Part shown: positions 1-7,375 of the stretch, piece after piece
Position numbering within the stretch: the stretch's first letter is position 1
How the letters are laid out: each line of letters opens with the position of its first letter
Program-made: the position numbers and the translations under genes
Notes under the pieces: generated by a model
Database searches by the model: none
What the model saw: the letters and a program-made list of their open reading frames with translations, nothing else
What the model was told of the DNA's origin: nothing
Source of the DNA: an uncultured Verrucomicrobia subdivision 3 bacterium
GTDB taxonomy: Bacteria > Verrucomicrobiota > Verrucomicrobiae > Limisphaerales > CAMLLE01
Assembly: GCA_946480555.1 (NCBI GenBank)
Contig: CAMLLE010000012.1
Coordinates: 1 to 16,996 of the forward strand
Direction of reading: 5' to 3'
Length of the DNA stretch: 16,996 nt

Positions 1-481
1 GCTGACAGGAGAAAAAGCTAAATTTCTCGTTATGTTCCTCGAGAAAGTCAAAGATGTTCCCGCCAACGTTCATTCCGCCCGGTTGCAGCGGACTCTTCTT
101 CTCCGAAAAGTCGTAAAGCGAAATGTGACTGAACGGAATGTTGTAGAGATCGAAGTAACCCCGGAAGTCGAGCCGCGCTTTGACGAACTTCGAAAGCCAG
201 CGGCGGAAAATCCGGCGGCTGGTGATGGCGCGCGGCAGGCGCTCAAGCGGCTTGAGGAACTTGAACGGCGAGTTCTGAGGATCGTAAACGAAGTAACACC
301 AGTTGCGATGCTCGTCCGGCCAGCGGCCCGAGAGAATGGACGGCACGCAGGCGGAGCTGTAACCGAAGACCGACGTCAGCTTGCGGCGGATCGGCGCGCA
401 GTTCCGGACAAAGGGATCGTCACGGATGATCTCCCATCCGCACGCATCGACGAAGATGAACAAGGGCAAAACCGGTTTCAT
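1..481 (-). CDS. Alkaline-phosphatase-superfamily enzyme (phosphodiesterase/sulfatase-like), partial
   Basis: Translating the minus strand from the ATG at 481-479 gives 160 residues with no stop before the window edge, so the C-terminal part is missing. The N-terminus reads LPLFIFVDACGWEII, the first beta strand of alkaline-phosphatase-superfamily hydrolases, with Asp12 as the expected metal ligand. Residues 40-58 (GYSSACVPSILSGRWPDEH) match the nucleophile region of type I phosphodiesterases and sulfatases. Cys45 in C-V-P-S lies where these enzymes carry Thr, Ser or the formylglycine Cys, but the Arg of the sulfatase C-x-P-S-R motif is absent. No signal peptide is evident. An in-frame TGA lies eight codons upstream, so the only other start is the GTG at 487-485. 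There is no Shine-Dalgarno; a hairpin abuts the start. The gene diverges from the secreted protein at 865. The superfamily is fairly certain, the substrate unknown. Confidence 0.75.
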   Translation of the reverse strand, partial: MKPVLPLFIFVDACGWEIIRDDPFVRNCAPIRRKLTSVFGYSSACVPSILSGRWPDEHRNWCYFVYDPQNSPFKFLKPLERLPRAITSRRIFRRWLSKFVKARLDFRGYFDLYNIPFSHISLYDFSEKKSPLQPGGMNVGGNIFDFLEEHNEKFSFFSCQ

Positions 482-864
482 GAGCACGGCGTTCGCCGTG
501 TCTCAATGCAACCATGCGGAGCGTCGAATCTTGAAGGAGGTGAAGTCCCCAACAGCGGATTCGATGATGCATGACATTCGATTTTCGAACGTCCTCTCCC
601 GCTGCGCAGCGGTGACCGAATTCAGCGTGACGGTGGAAATCACCCGATTGGGGCATTTGACCACCTCCCGACCGGTGGTAGTTTCCATCCGCTGTTTGTT
701 GCGGCTTCGTCATGCGGTCGGTGAAAGGCAGTTCAGATTCGTTGCACGATTCTCGGAGTTTGTTTCCTCCCTTGGACGGGTCTCCGTGGAGTTCGCCTTA
801 CGGCCATTCCTGACTTCCGCTGTGGTTAACCGGCACGAGTGTTCCGGCCAACTTTTTTCCTAAA
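482..864. other. Divergent intergenic region, no convincing gene
   Basis: These 383 bases separate two divergent genes and should hold promoters for both. I see no strong sigma-70 pair; TTGACC at 657-662 is followed only by a poor -10 candidate (TAGTTT, 679-684). AAGGAGGTGA at 534-543 nearly matches a full anti-16S complement, but the next ATG is 20 bases downstream, too far for normal use. An inverted repeat ACCACC/GGTGGT lies at 660-665 and 674-679. A 99-codon open frame from 564 to 863 ends one base before the ATG at 865, but its sequence looks like non-coding translation. Confidence 0.5.
485..500 (-). promoter_or_regulatory. Hairpin abutting the start codon of the phosphatase-like gene
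   Basis: CACGGCG (485-491) and CGCCGTG (494-500) are perfect 7-base arms around TT. Flanking GAG/CTC bases can extend the stem with one bulge. On the minus-strand transcript it sits three bases before the ATG at 481, where a ribosome-binding site would normally be. The structure is seen directly; a role in limiting translation initiation is inference. Confidence 0.4.
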
Positions 865-3800
865 ATGAATATGAACATCCAAAACCTGAAATCGATCGCG
901 CTCCTGGCGCTGGCGTCCGGTGTCGGCACGCTGGCCGCCCGGGCGGCAAACGTCACCCTCACGGACAACGATGCCTTTGGCGCTTCCTCCTTCAATTCCG
1001 CCGGCCTCTGGGACAACGCCGCACCGCCCAGCGCTGGCAATGATTACTTCACGAGCCAGTTCCGGCTGCGCACCCCGGCCGACGGCAACAGCTACACCTT
1101 CGCGGGGAATTCTCTCGTTGCGAACAATGCCCCGGCTCAGGACGCCTCGGCTGGCATCGCATACAAGGGACTCGGCACCAATGGTGTGCTGACGGCGAAC
1201 TGGGTTCTCGACGGCGGCCAGATTCTGCATCTCAACGGTGTACTCGACCTTTTCCAGATGGCCGGCACACTGGCGGTCACGCCAAATGGCGGCCAGCTCT
1301 GGGCCAAGCAGGGCAATATTCTCGTCTTCGCGCCGATGAGCGGTTCGGGCCCGCTGAACATCGCGGCAACGGATGCACCGGCGGAAACCACCACGCGGAT
1401 TGTCTATTTGCTGGCAAACAACTCAGCGTTCACCGGCCCGATTACATTGATCGGAAAACTGGGTGTTGCGTCTGAAGAAGGTCTCGGCGGCAATCCAGGA
1501 ACGTTCAACGCCGGTCAGATCACTTTCGAAGGCGGCATTCTAAGCGCGACGAATTCCTTTTCGATCAATGACGCCAACCGCGGCGTCACGCTGAACGGCA
1601 ACGGCACCTTCGCCGTGGCCAATCCGGACACCAATACTGTGGCGACGCTGACGGTCGCCAGCCCGATCACCGGCAACGGTGTGTTGACCAAGACGGGCAA
1701 TGGCGTGCTGGCGCTGTCCGGCGCGAGCGATTTCAGCGGTGAAGTGGTGACGACTGCGGGTCAGTTGAATCTGAACAGCGCCACGGCTTTGGGCTCCGCT
1801 CAATTGACGTTGCACGCGGGCGCAGTGCTCGACAGCACGGGCGGTGCGAACGTGACCATGGTCAACAACAACTCCCAAATCTGGAATGGCGACGTGACCT
1901 TCATCGGCACGCGCAGTCTCGACATGGGCGCTGGCAGCGTGCAGATCGCCGCCAATGCAATCGTGACGGTTTCGAATTCAACCCTCAGCGTTGGCCCGGT
2001 CAGCGAATCCGCTGGCGGTTTCACCTTCACCAAACAAGGCGCGGGCACGCTGTCCGTGAATGGTGGCCTGAGCATTTCCGGAAACACCGCTGTTAACGAA
2101 GGCACGCTGACACTGCTCGGCTCGGCTTACGCGGGCAGCCCGGTCGTCAGCATCGCTTCGAATGCCACCTTGAATGTGGCCGGGCCCGGTGGCTGGACAT
2201 TGAACGGCAGCCAGGCCGTGACTGGCAGTGGCACCATCGTGGGCAGCCTTACGGATGCCGGCGGCGCAACAATCGATCCCGGAACCGGCATAGGAACTTT
2301 GACGGTGAACGGAAACTTGAATCTCAACGGCAGCGCGAGCGTGAACTTCCAGCTCGGCTCCACCACCACGCCGGGCGCAGGCGTGAACGACCTGATCGTC
2401 GTCTCCGGCGAACTCAATGCAGCCGGCCCGACCACGTTGAACCTGATCGGCACACCGAGCAGCGGCACTTACACGTTGTTCCAATACGGCACCTTCGCTG
2501 GCAGCGTGGCAAACCTCACGGTTCCTCCCGGATTCGCGCTGAACAACAACACCACGGCCAAGACGATTGAGCTGATCGTAACGCACGTTCCCGTGGCACT
2601 CACCTGGCAGGGCGACGGTTCCGGCAACGTCTGGGATTTGGGCGTGACGGCCAACTGGCTCCAGAACGGCAGCCCGGCAACCTTCCTCACGGGCGACGCG
2701 GTGACGTTCAACAACAGCGGCTCCAGTTCTCCGGCGGTCAATCTGGTGGGCGAGCTTTCGCCATCTTCCATCACAGTGAATTCATCACAGAACTACACCT
2801 TCACCGGTGGAAGCCTTCTTACCGGGAGCCTGACCAAGGGCGGCACCGGCACGCTGACACTCGACAACACGAACTCCTACACGGGACCGACCGTCATCAC
2901 GGCAGGCGCGATCCAGGTGGGCGATCCGTCCGCGCCAAGTGGCGGCACGATGGGAAATCTCGGTCGCGGCCTGATCACGAATAACGCAGCGTTGCTCTTC
3001 AATCGTTCTGGAACAGTAATCGTCACCAACGCCGTCCATGGTTCAGGCGTGATCACGAACCTCGGCGGCAGCACCGTCCTGTCCGGCAGCAACAGCTACA
3101 CCGGCCTCACGGTGATCGAAGCCGGATCGATCCAGGCAAACAACTACTTCGCGCTGGGTGCGACGAACGCGCCGACGATCGTCCGCGGCTCCGGTCAGTT
3201 GAACGCGTTTGTGAATCGGACGATCGACGAAAACATCATCCTGAACCCGGCCGACACTTCAACGGCAGCACTGCGCAACGGCGGCAACCAAACCTTCGTC
3301 ATCAACGGCACCGTCACGCTGAGCAACTCGACGGCAATCCAGGTGGACAACGGTTCAACCATGGTGTTCTCGAATCAGGTGAGCGGCACCGGTCCGTTGA
3401 TCAAGAACCTCGGCGGCACTCTGGTGCTGGCGGGTTCGAACACCTTCAGCGGCGGCGTTTCATTCAGCGCCGGCACATTGAATCTGGCGAACAGCAACGC
3501 GCTGGGCAGCGGCCAGATCGAAATGACCAGCACCACTGGCGGCCCCGGCCTCAGCGGTTCGCGCGTGACGGTTTCGGGCGGAGCCATCATCCCGAATACC
3601 AAGTCGCTCTCCATGCCTTCCAGCGGCAACGGCACGGTGCGTTCGGCGCTTGTTGGCTCGGGCGTGGGCTTCACCAACGTGTGGACCGGCCCGATCACGA
3701 TCACCGGCGACAGCGATCCCGGAAACCAGATTGGGTTCGGCGTGGATGCGAATTCCACGTTCATCGTCGCGGGCAACGTCACCGCCGATCCGAGTTTCAT

Positions 3801-4629
3801 CGGCAAGATCAACATCCGGGGCAATGCCACAGGCGTGGGCATTCTCTCCGGCGTCGTGACGCTTGCGCCGAACGGCCAGATTCAGGTCGATGACGGCTCC
3901 ACCTGGGTTGTAAGCTCAACGGGCAACACTTGGGGCACAAACCGCATCGTCAACGGCACCTTGCGGCTCGGCGCGAACAACGCGCTCCCGACTGCGTCGG
4001 TCATCACCGACAATTCACGCTTCGACCTGGCTGGTTTCAACCAGTCCATCGCCGGCCTGAACGCGGGCGTGGCCATCACGAACAGCAGCGTGGCGGCGAA
4101 TTCGACGCTGACTTACGCAGGTGGTGATTCGACCTTCACCGGTTCAATCCGCGACGGTGCCCGGCAGCTGAACCTGAATATCGCATCCGGCATGCTGACG
4201 CTGAACAGCGCCGCCGGTTTAAATGCTCCTCGTTCGACGGTGACGATCGCCAGCGGCGCAGTTCTGCAATTGAACCACACCGGCACCAACCGCGTCGCCG
4301 GACTTGTCCTGAACGGCGCGAGCCAGGCGCCGGGGCTGTACAGCAGCGCGACCAGCTCGCCTTTCCTTGCGGGCACGGGCTTCATTGAGGTGGCGAACCC
4401 CATTCCGACGACGCCCACTAACATCACGGTCAGCGTGAGCGGAAACACCCTCACGGTTTCCTGGCCAAACAGCCATGCGGGCTGGATTCTGCAATCGCAG
4501 ACCAACAGCCTGTCGGTTGGCTTGAGCACGAACTGGGTTGATGTGGCGGGCAGCGCGTCGATCACATCCACCAACATCACCATCGATCGCACTACGCCGG
4601 CGGCCTTCTTCCGCCTGCGCGCGCCGTAA
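865..4629 (+). CDS. Secreted autotransporter-associated beta-strand repeat protein (1254 aa)
   Basis: This is a very large Gly/Ala/Asn/Thr/Ser-rich extracellular protein. Residues 1-27 form a signal peptide: a short polar start, hydrophobic IALLALASGVGTLA, and an ARA cleavage site. Repeats of the type GTLxLxxxNxYTGxTxIxAGxL, as in TIGR02601, lie near 275-310, 391-440, 658-690, 733-760 and 849-884. They predict a right-handed parallel beta-helix. A TWQGDGSGNVWD module near 579 opens a second repeat block. From about 1178 to the end there is a small C-terminal module (GWILQSQTNSLSVG, then AFFRLRAP) that I associate with exported Verrucomicrobiota proteins. There is no C-terminal beta-barrel, so despite the domain name this is not a classical self-transporting autotransporter. 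The start is ATG 865, with another ATG at 871, and no Shine-Dalgarno. A strong terminator follows, making it monocistronic. A role in the cell surface, adhesion or polysaccharide contact is inferred. Confidence 0.85.
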   Translation: MNMNIQNLKSIALLALASGVGTLAARAANVTLTDNDAFGASSFNSAGLWDNAAPPSAGNDYFTSQFRLRTPADGNSYTFAGNSLVANNAPAQDASAGIAYKGLGTNGVLTANWVLDGGQILHLNGVLDLFQMAGTLAVTPNGGQLWAKQGNILVFAPMSGSGPLNIAATDAPAETTTRIVYLLANNSAFTGPITLIGKLGVASEEGLGGNPGTFNAGQITFEGGILSATNSFSINDANRGVTLNGNGTFAVANPDTNTVATLTVASPITGNGVLTKTGNGVLALSGASDFSGEVVTTAGQLNLNSATALGSAQLTLHAGAVLDSTGGANVTMVNNNSQIWNGDVTFIGTRSLDMGAGSVQIAANAIVTVSNSTLSVGPVSESAGGFTFTKQGAGTLSVNGGLSISGNTAVNEGTLTLLGSAYAGSPVVSIASNATLNVAGPGGWTLNGSQAVTGSGTIVGSLTDAGGATIDPGTGIGTLTVNGNLNLNGSASVNFQLGSTTTPGAGVNDLIVVSGELNAAGPTTLNLIGTPSSGTYTLFQYGTFAGSVANLTVPPGFALNNNTTAKTIELIVTHVPVALTWQGDGSGNVWDLGVTANWLQNGSPATFLTGDAVTFNNSGSSSPAVNLVGELSPSSITVNSSQNYTFTGGSLLTGSLTKGGTGTLTLDNTNSYTGPTVITAGAIQVGDPSAPSGGTMGNLGRGLITNNAALLFNRSGTVIVTNAVHGSGVITNLGGSTVLSGSNSYTGLTVIEAGSIQANNYFALGATNAPTIVRGSGQLNAFVNRTIDENIILNPADTSTAALRNGGNQTFVINGTVTLSNSTAIQVDNGSTMVFSNQVSGTGPLIKNLGGTLVLAGSNTFSGGVSFSAGTLNLANSNALGSGQIEMTSTTGGPGLSGSRVTVSGGAIIPNTKSLSMPSSGNGTVRSALVGSGVGFTNVWTGPITITGDSDPGNQIGFGVDANSTFIVAGNVTADPSFIGKINIRGNATGVGILSGVVTLAPNGQIQVDDGSTWVVSSTGNTWGTNRIVNGTLRLGANNALPTASVITDNSRFDLAGFNQSIAGLNAGVAITNSSVAANSTLTYAGGDSTFTGSIRDGARQLNLNIASGMLTLNSAAGLNAPRSTVTIASGAVLQLNHTGTNRVAGLVLNGASQAPGLYSSATSSPFLAGTGFIEVANPIPTTPTNITVSVSGNTLTVSWPNSHAGWILQSQTNSLSVGLSTNWVDVAGSASITSTNITIDRTTPAAFFRLRAP

Positions 4630-4649
4630 AGATCGAAAACCGTATTCAC

Positions 4650-4686
4650 CCGCCGCGACAGTTCGCTGCCGCGGCGGTTTTGTTTT
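4650..4686 (+). terminator. Rho-independent terminator of the beta-strand-repeat gene
   Basis: CCGCCGCG (4650-4657) pairs with CGCGGCGG (4670-4677). Inside it, CAG and CTG pair across one A/C mismatch to leave a TTCG tetraloop at 4662-4665. The stem is followed directly by TTTTGTTTT. It lies 20 bases after the stop codon at 4627-4629. It is the clearest intrinsic terminator in the window and ends the upstream transcript. Confidence 0.85.
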
Positions 4687-4913
4687 ATCCGCTGCAGGAG
4701 ACCAGAAAGGGGAGCATACAGCAGCGAACATTCAACTCCCGAGGTGCAAGGCAGGGTCGCCCGGGCCCCAGGCAATCCCGCGCTGGAAGCGCGGAAGATG
4801 CGCAATCTGGCACTACGGTTTCCGAATCGCCAATGGCCGCCGCCGCACGCCGGTCGGCGAATTTTGGGCTGGGTGAAACCCGGTTTCCGGCCTATCGTGT
4901 GGCCGACGATTAC
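4687..4913. other. Intergenic leader with a small hairpin
   Basis: This spacer lies between the terminator and the DUF4412-like gene. The downstream reading frame stays open back to 4680, but the signal peptide shows that translation starts at 4914. CCGCGC (4778-4783) and GCGCGG (4789-4794) form a hairpin with a 5-base TGGAA loop and no T-tract, so it is not a terminator. It could be a leader structure or a copy of a dispersed repeat. The promoter for the next gene should lie here, but I cannot place it. Confidence 0.4.
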
Positions 4914-5840
4914 ATGAATCTTGTTCTTCGCTTCAAAGCCTGGCTGCTGCTGGTGTCGGTGTTCGGACTTTCTGCTGTAAGCGTCCAGGCGCAATTGCTG
5001 GATTCCTCGGCCGGGTTGGGCGCCGGTCTGGTCAAGCTGTTCGGCGAAACCAAGGCCTTCTCGGCCAGGGCGAACGTTCATGTGTTCACTACGAACCGGC
5101 AGGAAGTTCTGCGCGGTCCGATGAACTTCGCGCTGCTCGATGGCCGCATGCGCATGGAGTTCGATCTTGCCGCCATGCAAGGGCCCAGCGTTCCGGCGGG
5201 GCAGATCAAGCTGATGTCGCAAGCGGGTCTCAATCAGATCGCCAGCATTGTGCGGCTGGACAAACGCGTCGTTCACAATGTGTTCACCCGCGCGGGCGGT
5301 TACATCGACCTGGAAATAACGGCCGACGAAGCCCAGGTCGCGCAGGGCAGCACCCAGGTGCAACGCACGCCGCTCGGCAAGGAAACCATCGACAAGCATC
5401 CCTGCACGAAGAACAAGGTGGTGGTGAAGAATGCCAAAGGCCTCAGCTTGCTGGAGGCCACCACCTGGAACGCATCGGACATGAATGAGTTCCCAGTCCA
5501 GATCATGGTGCAATCCAGGGAAGGCACCACCATGGTGCGTTTCTCGCAGGTGCAGACGGCCCGGCCCGCGGCCTCGCTTTTCGATCCGCCAGCGCGTTTC
5601 ACCAAGCACGACGACTTGAATTCGCTGCTCGTTGCCGCGATGCGAAAGAGCATCCCGCCCGTGACCAAAACGGAATCTGCGCCCGCTGCTCAACCGGTTG
5701 TCAGTTCGAAAACCACGGCCTCCAGTGCCGCAGCTTCGAAAAAAGCGGCGGCACCGGCGAAGTCCAACCCAGTCCCGGCGCGAGCGGGGGCTCCAAAAAC
5801 CAACGCTCCGGCCGCCAGGCCCGTTTCGGTAAAACGATAA
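4914..5840 (+). CDS. Exported DUF4412-like protein
   Basis: The product is 308 residues. Residues 1-26 are a signal peptide (hydrophobic AWLLLVSVFGLSAVSV, then VQA before Gln27). There is no lipobox Cys, so it is probably periplasmic or secreted. Residues 45-235 follow the pattern of DUF4412 proteins: a DGRMRMEFD strand near 77-84, IVRLDKRVVHNV at 112-123, a conserved IDKHPCTKNKV at 159-169, and a closing ASLFDPPARFTKHDDL at 220-235. Residues 250-308 are a low-complexity Ala/Pro/Lys/Ser tail of unknown role, perhaps a disordered linker or cell-wall-interacting segment. I chose ATG 4914 because it places the signal peptide at the N-terminus; the open frame reaches further upstream. No Shine-Dalgarno is visible. 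Its molecular function is unknown. Confidence is high for an exported protein and moderate for the family. Confidence 0.75.
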   Translation: MNLVLRFKAWLLLVSVFGLSAVSVQAQLLDSSAGLGAGLVKLFGETKAFSARANVHVFTTNRQEVLRGPMNFALLDGRMRMEFDLAAMQGPSVPAGQIKLMSQAGLNQIASIVRLDKRVVHNVFTRAGGYIDLEITADEAQVAQGSTQVQRTPLGKETIDKHPCTKNKVVVKNAKGLSLLEATTWNASDMNEFPVQIMVQSREGTTMVRFSQVQTARPAASLFDPPARFTKHDDLNSLLVAAMRKSIPPVTKTESAPAAQPVVSSKTTASSAAASKKAAAPAKSNPVPARAGAPKTNAPAARPVSVKR

Positions 5841-5842
5841 CC

Positions 5843-5884
5843 CGGCGAATCGCCGTTTGTGGAGCAATCCGCCCCTGTGGGCGG
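5843..5884 (+). promoter_or_regulatory. Tandem hairpins between the DUF4412-like and beta-CASP genes
   Basis: CGGCG/CGCCG (5843-5847 and 5851-5855, AAT loop) is followed by TTTGT and could be a weak terminator. CCGCCC/GGGCGG (5869-5874 and 5879-5884, CTGT loop) ends 12 bases before the ATG at 5897, next to a G-rich stretch that might serve as a weak ribosome-binding site. Both are exact inverted repeats. Their function, attenuation or translational control, is inferred. Confidence 0.4.
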
Positions 5885-5896
5885 GGTAATCAAATT

Positions 5897-7270
5897 ATGC
5901 GCATCACCAATCTGAACCCGGACTCGGACATCGGCGCCAGCGCCTGGCTGCTCGAAATCGACGGCCGCGGATTGTTGCTGGATGCCGGCACGCATCCCAA
6001 GCGCGAAGGCCGCGCCAGCCTCCCGCTCTATGGCACCGTCGCCAGCAAAGAAGTCGATGCCATTGCCATCACGCATTGTCATCACGACCACGTTGGTTCG
6101 CTTCCGGTGGCCATGCGGCACTTCCCGCGCGCGCACGTGCTGATGACGGAGCTGAGCTACTTCCTGATCGAACGGGTTCTTCACAATTCGGTGAATGTGA
6201 TGGTTCGCCAGCGCGACGAACTTGGCATCAAGGAATACCCGCTCTACAGCCATGACGAAGTGGATGACATTGCTTCGCTGTTCCAAGGCTTCAAATACAA
6301 CCGCGAAATCGATTGGGCTGATTTCCAGGCGCTCCAGACGGGAATGGAATCGCCCACGTTGAAGTTCTTCGATGCCGGGCACGCGCTCGGGTCCGCCGGG
6401 GTGCTGGTGCGTGGGAAGAAGGAAACCGTGTTCTACACCGGCGATGTTTGTTTCCACGATCAAACGATTCTGAAACGTGCGCGGTTTGAAGATGTCCGCG
6501 CCGATGTGTTGATCATGGAAACGACCCGCGGCAACCGGCACGTGGCGCCTGATTTTACGCGTGAAGCGGAGATTGAGCGGCTCAGTCAATCGATCCAACG
6601 TGTGCTGGATCGCAAAGGGTCGGTGCTGATTCCCACCTTTGCCCTGGGCCGCACGCAGGAGATTTTAGCGCTGCTGGCGTTGCTGATGCATCAGGGGCGC
6701 CTGAAGCCGCAGCCGGTTTACATTGGCGGACTGGGGCGCGTGTTCACCGAGATTTACGATCTGGAATCGCACCGCACCAACCGACGGCTGCCTGACATGC
6801 TGTTGCATGAAGCGTTAAACCTCGTTGTGCTGGAGAAGAGCCAGTCCGAAGCGATGCGCCTGAGCGGCCGGCTGTTCGTGCTCACCGCCGGGATGATGAG
6901 CGAGAAAACCGCCGCGCACGATCTGGCGTTGCGGATGATTGGCGACGAACGCATGGGCATCTTTCTGGTGGGCTACACCGATCCTGATACGCCGGGCGGC
7001 CGGTTGCGCGCCGCCAAACCAGGCGAGACATTCCTCTTCAGCGCCAGCGGTGGCGAAGTGACCAGAAACTGTCAGCTGGAGGAATTCGACCTCACCGCCC
7101 ATGCGAATCGCGAGGACTTGATGAACTTCGTGGCGCAGGTGAATCCGCGCGCTGTTCTGCTCGGCCACGGCGATGCGGCTGCGCGCGGCTGGTTCGAGGA
7201 ACAGATCCGCTCGCGCCACCCGAACATGAAAATCATCCAGCCGGAACCGGGGAAGATGGTCGAAGTCTGA
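5897..7270 (+). CDS. Beta-CASP metallo-beta-lactamase nuclease (CPSF/RNase-like)
   Basis: This 457-residue protein is a zinc-dependent nuclease of the beta-CASP branch of the metallo-beta-lactamase fold. Metal-binding motifs are complete: Asp29 in LLLDAG, H60-C-H62-H-D64-H65, His162 in DAGHALGSAG, and Asp183 in YTGDVCF. The beta-CASP motifs follow: motif A Glu208 (METTRG), the PTFALGRTQE segment near 247-255, AGMMSEKTA near 331-339, motif B His402 (LTAHAN), and motif C His424 (LLGHGD). In the known family division, His at motif C marks RNA-processing members, while DNA-specific SNM1/Artemis members carry Val. An exo- or endoribonuclease acting in the cytoplasm, like bacterial CPSF homologues, is therefore the best guess. 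Length is typical and no signal peptide is present. It lies 105 bases upstream of addB on the same strand, so co-transcription is possible but unproven. Confidence 0.88.
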   Translation: MRITNLNPDSDIGASAWLLEIDGRGLLLDAGTHPKREGRASLPLYGTVASKEVDAIAITHCHHDHVGSLPVAMRHFPRAHVLMTELSYFLIERVLHNSVNVMVRQRDELGIKEYPLYSHDEVDDIASLFQGFKYNREIDWADFQALQTGMESPTLKFFDAGHALGSAGVLVRGKKETVFYTGDVCFHDQTILKRARFEDVRADVLIMETTRGNRHVAPDFTREAEIERLSQSIQRVLDRKGSVLIPTFALGRTQEILALLALLMHQGRLKPQPVYIGGLGRVFTEIYDLESHRTNRRLPDMLLHEALNLVVLEKSQSEAMRLSGRLFVLTAGMMSEKTAAHDLALRMIGDERMGIFLVGYTDPDTPGGRLRAAKPGETFLFSASGGEVTRNCQLEEFDLTAHANREDLMNFVAQVNPRAVLLGHGDAAARGWFEEQIRSRHPNMKIIQPEPGKMVEV

Positions 7271-7305
7271 GGTGGAGGAAATCGCGAGAGCTGTTTTCGC
7301 GCTGC

Positions 7306-7317
7306 GTGTCCGGACAC
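7306..7317. repeat. 12-bp perfect palindrome upstream of addB
   Basis: GTGTCCGGACAC is a perfect 12-base palindrome in the 105-base gap between the beta-CASP gene and addB, 58 bases before the addB start. A looser inverted repeat CGCGA/TCGCG (7283-7287 and 7297-7301) lies just upstream and lacks a T-tract. The palindrome could be an operator for a dimeric regulator or part of a dispersed repeat; nothing here decides between them. Confidence 0.4.
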
Positions 7318-7375
7318 TCCGTCCATTTCCAGATTTCAATTTTGCTCCCGCCCCGCTTCGCGTAAAAGATGGAGC

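Noticed and set aside
564..863. A 99-codon plus-strand ORF ending one base before the ATG at 865, with a near-perfect Shine-Dalgarno sequence at 534-543
   Set aside because: The Shine-Dalgarno is 20 bases from the ATG, the frame stays open far upstream into the opposite-strand gene, and the translation shows no recognisable domain, signal peptide or coding-like composition.
4113..5867. A 584-codon open frame on the minus strand
   Set aside because: It lies antisense across the 3' end of the beta-strand-repeat gene, the strong terminator and the whole DUF4412-like gene. Its translation is rich in Arg, Gly and His with no domain pattern, typical of the antisense frame of GC-rich genes.
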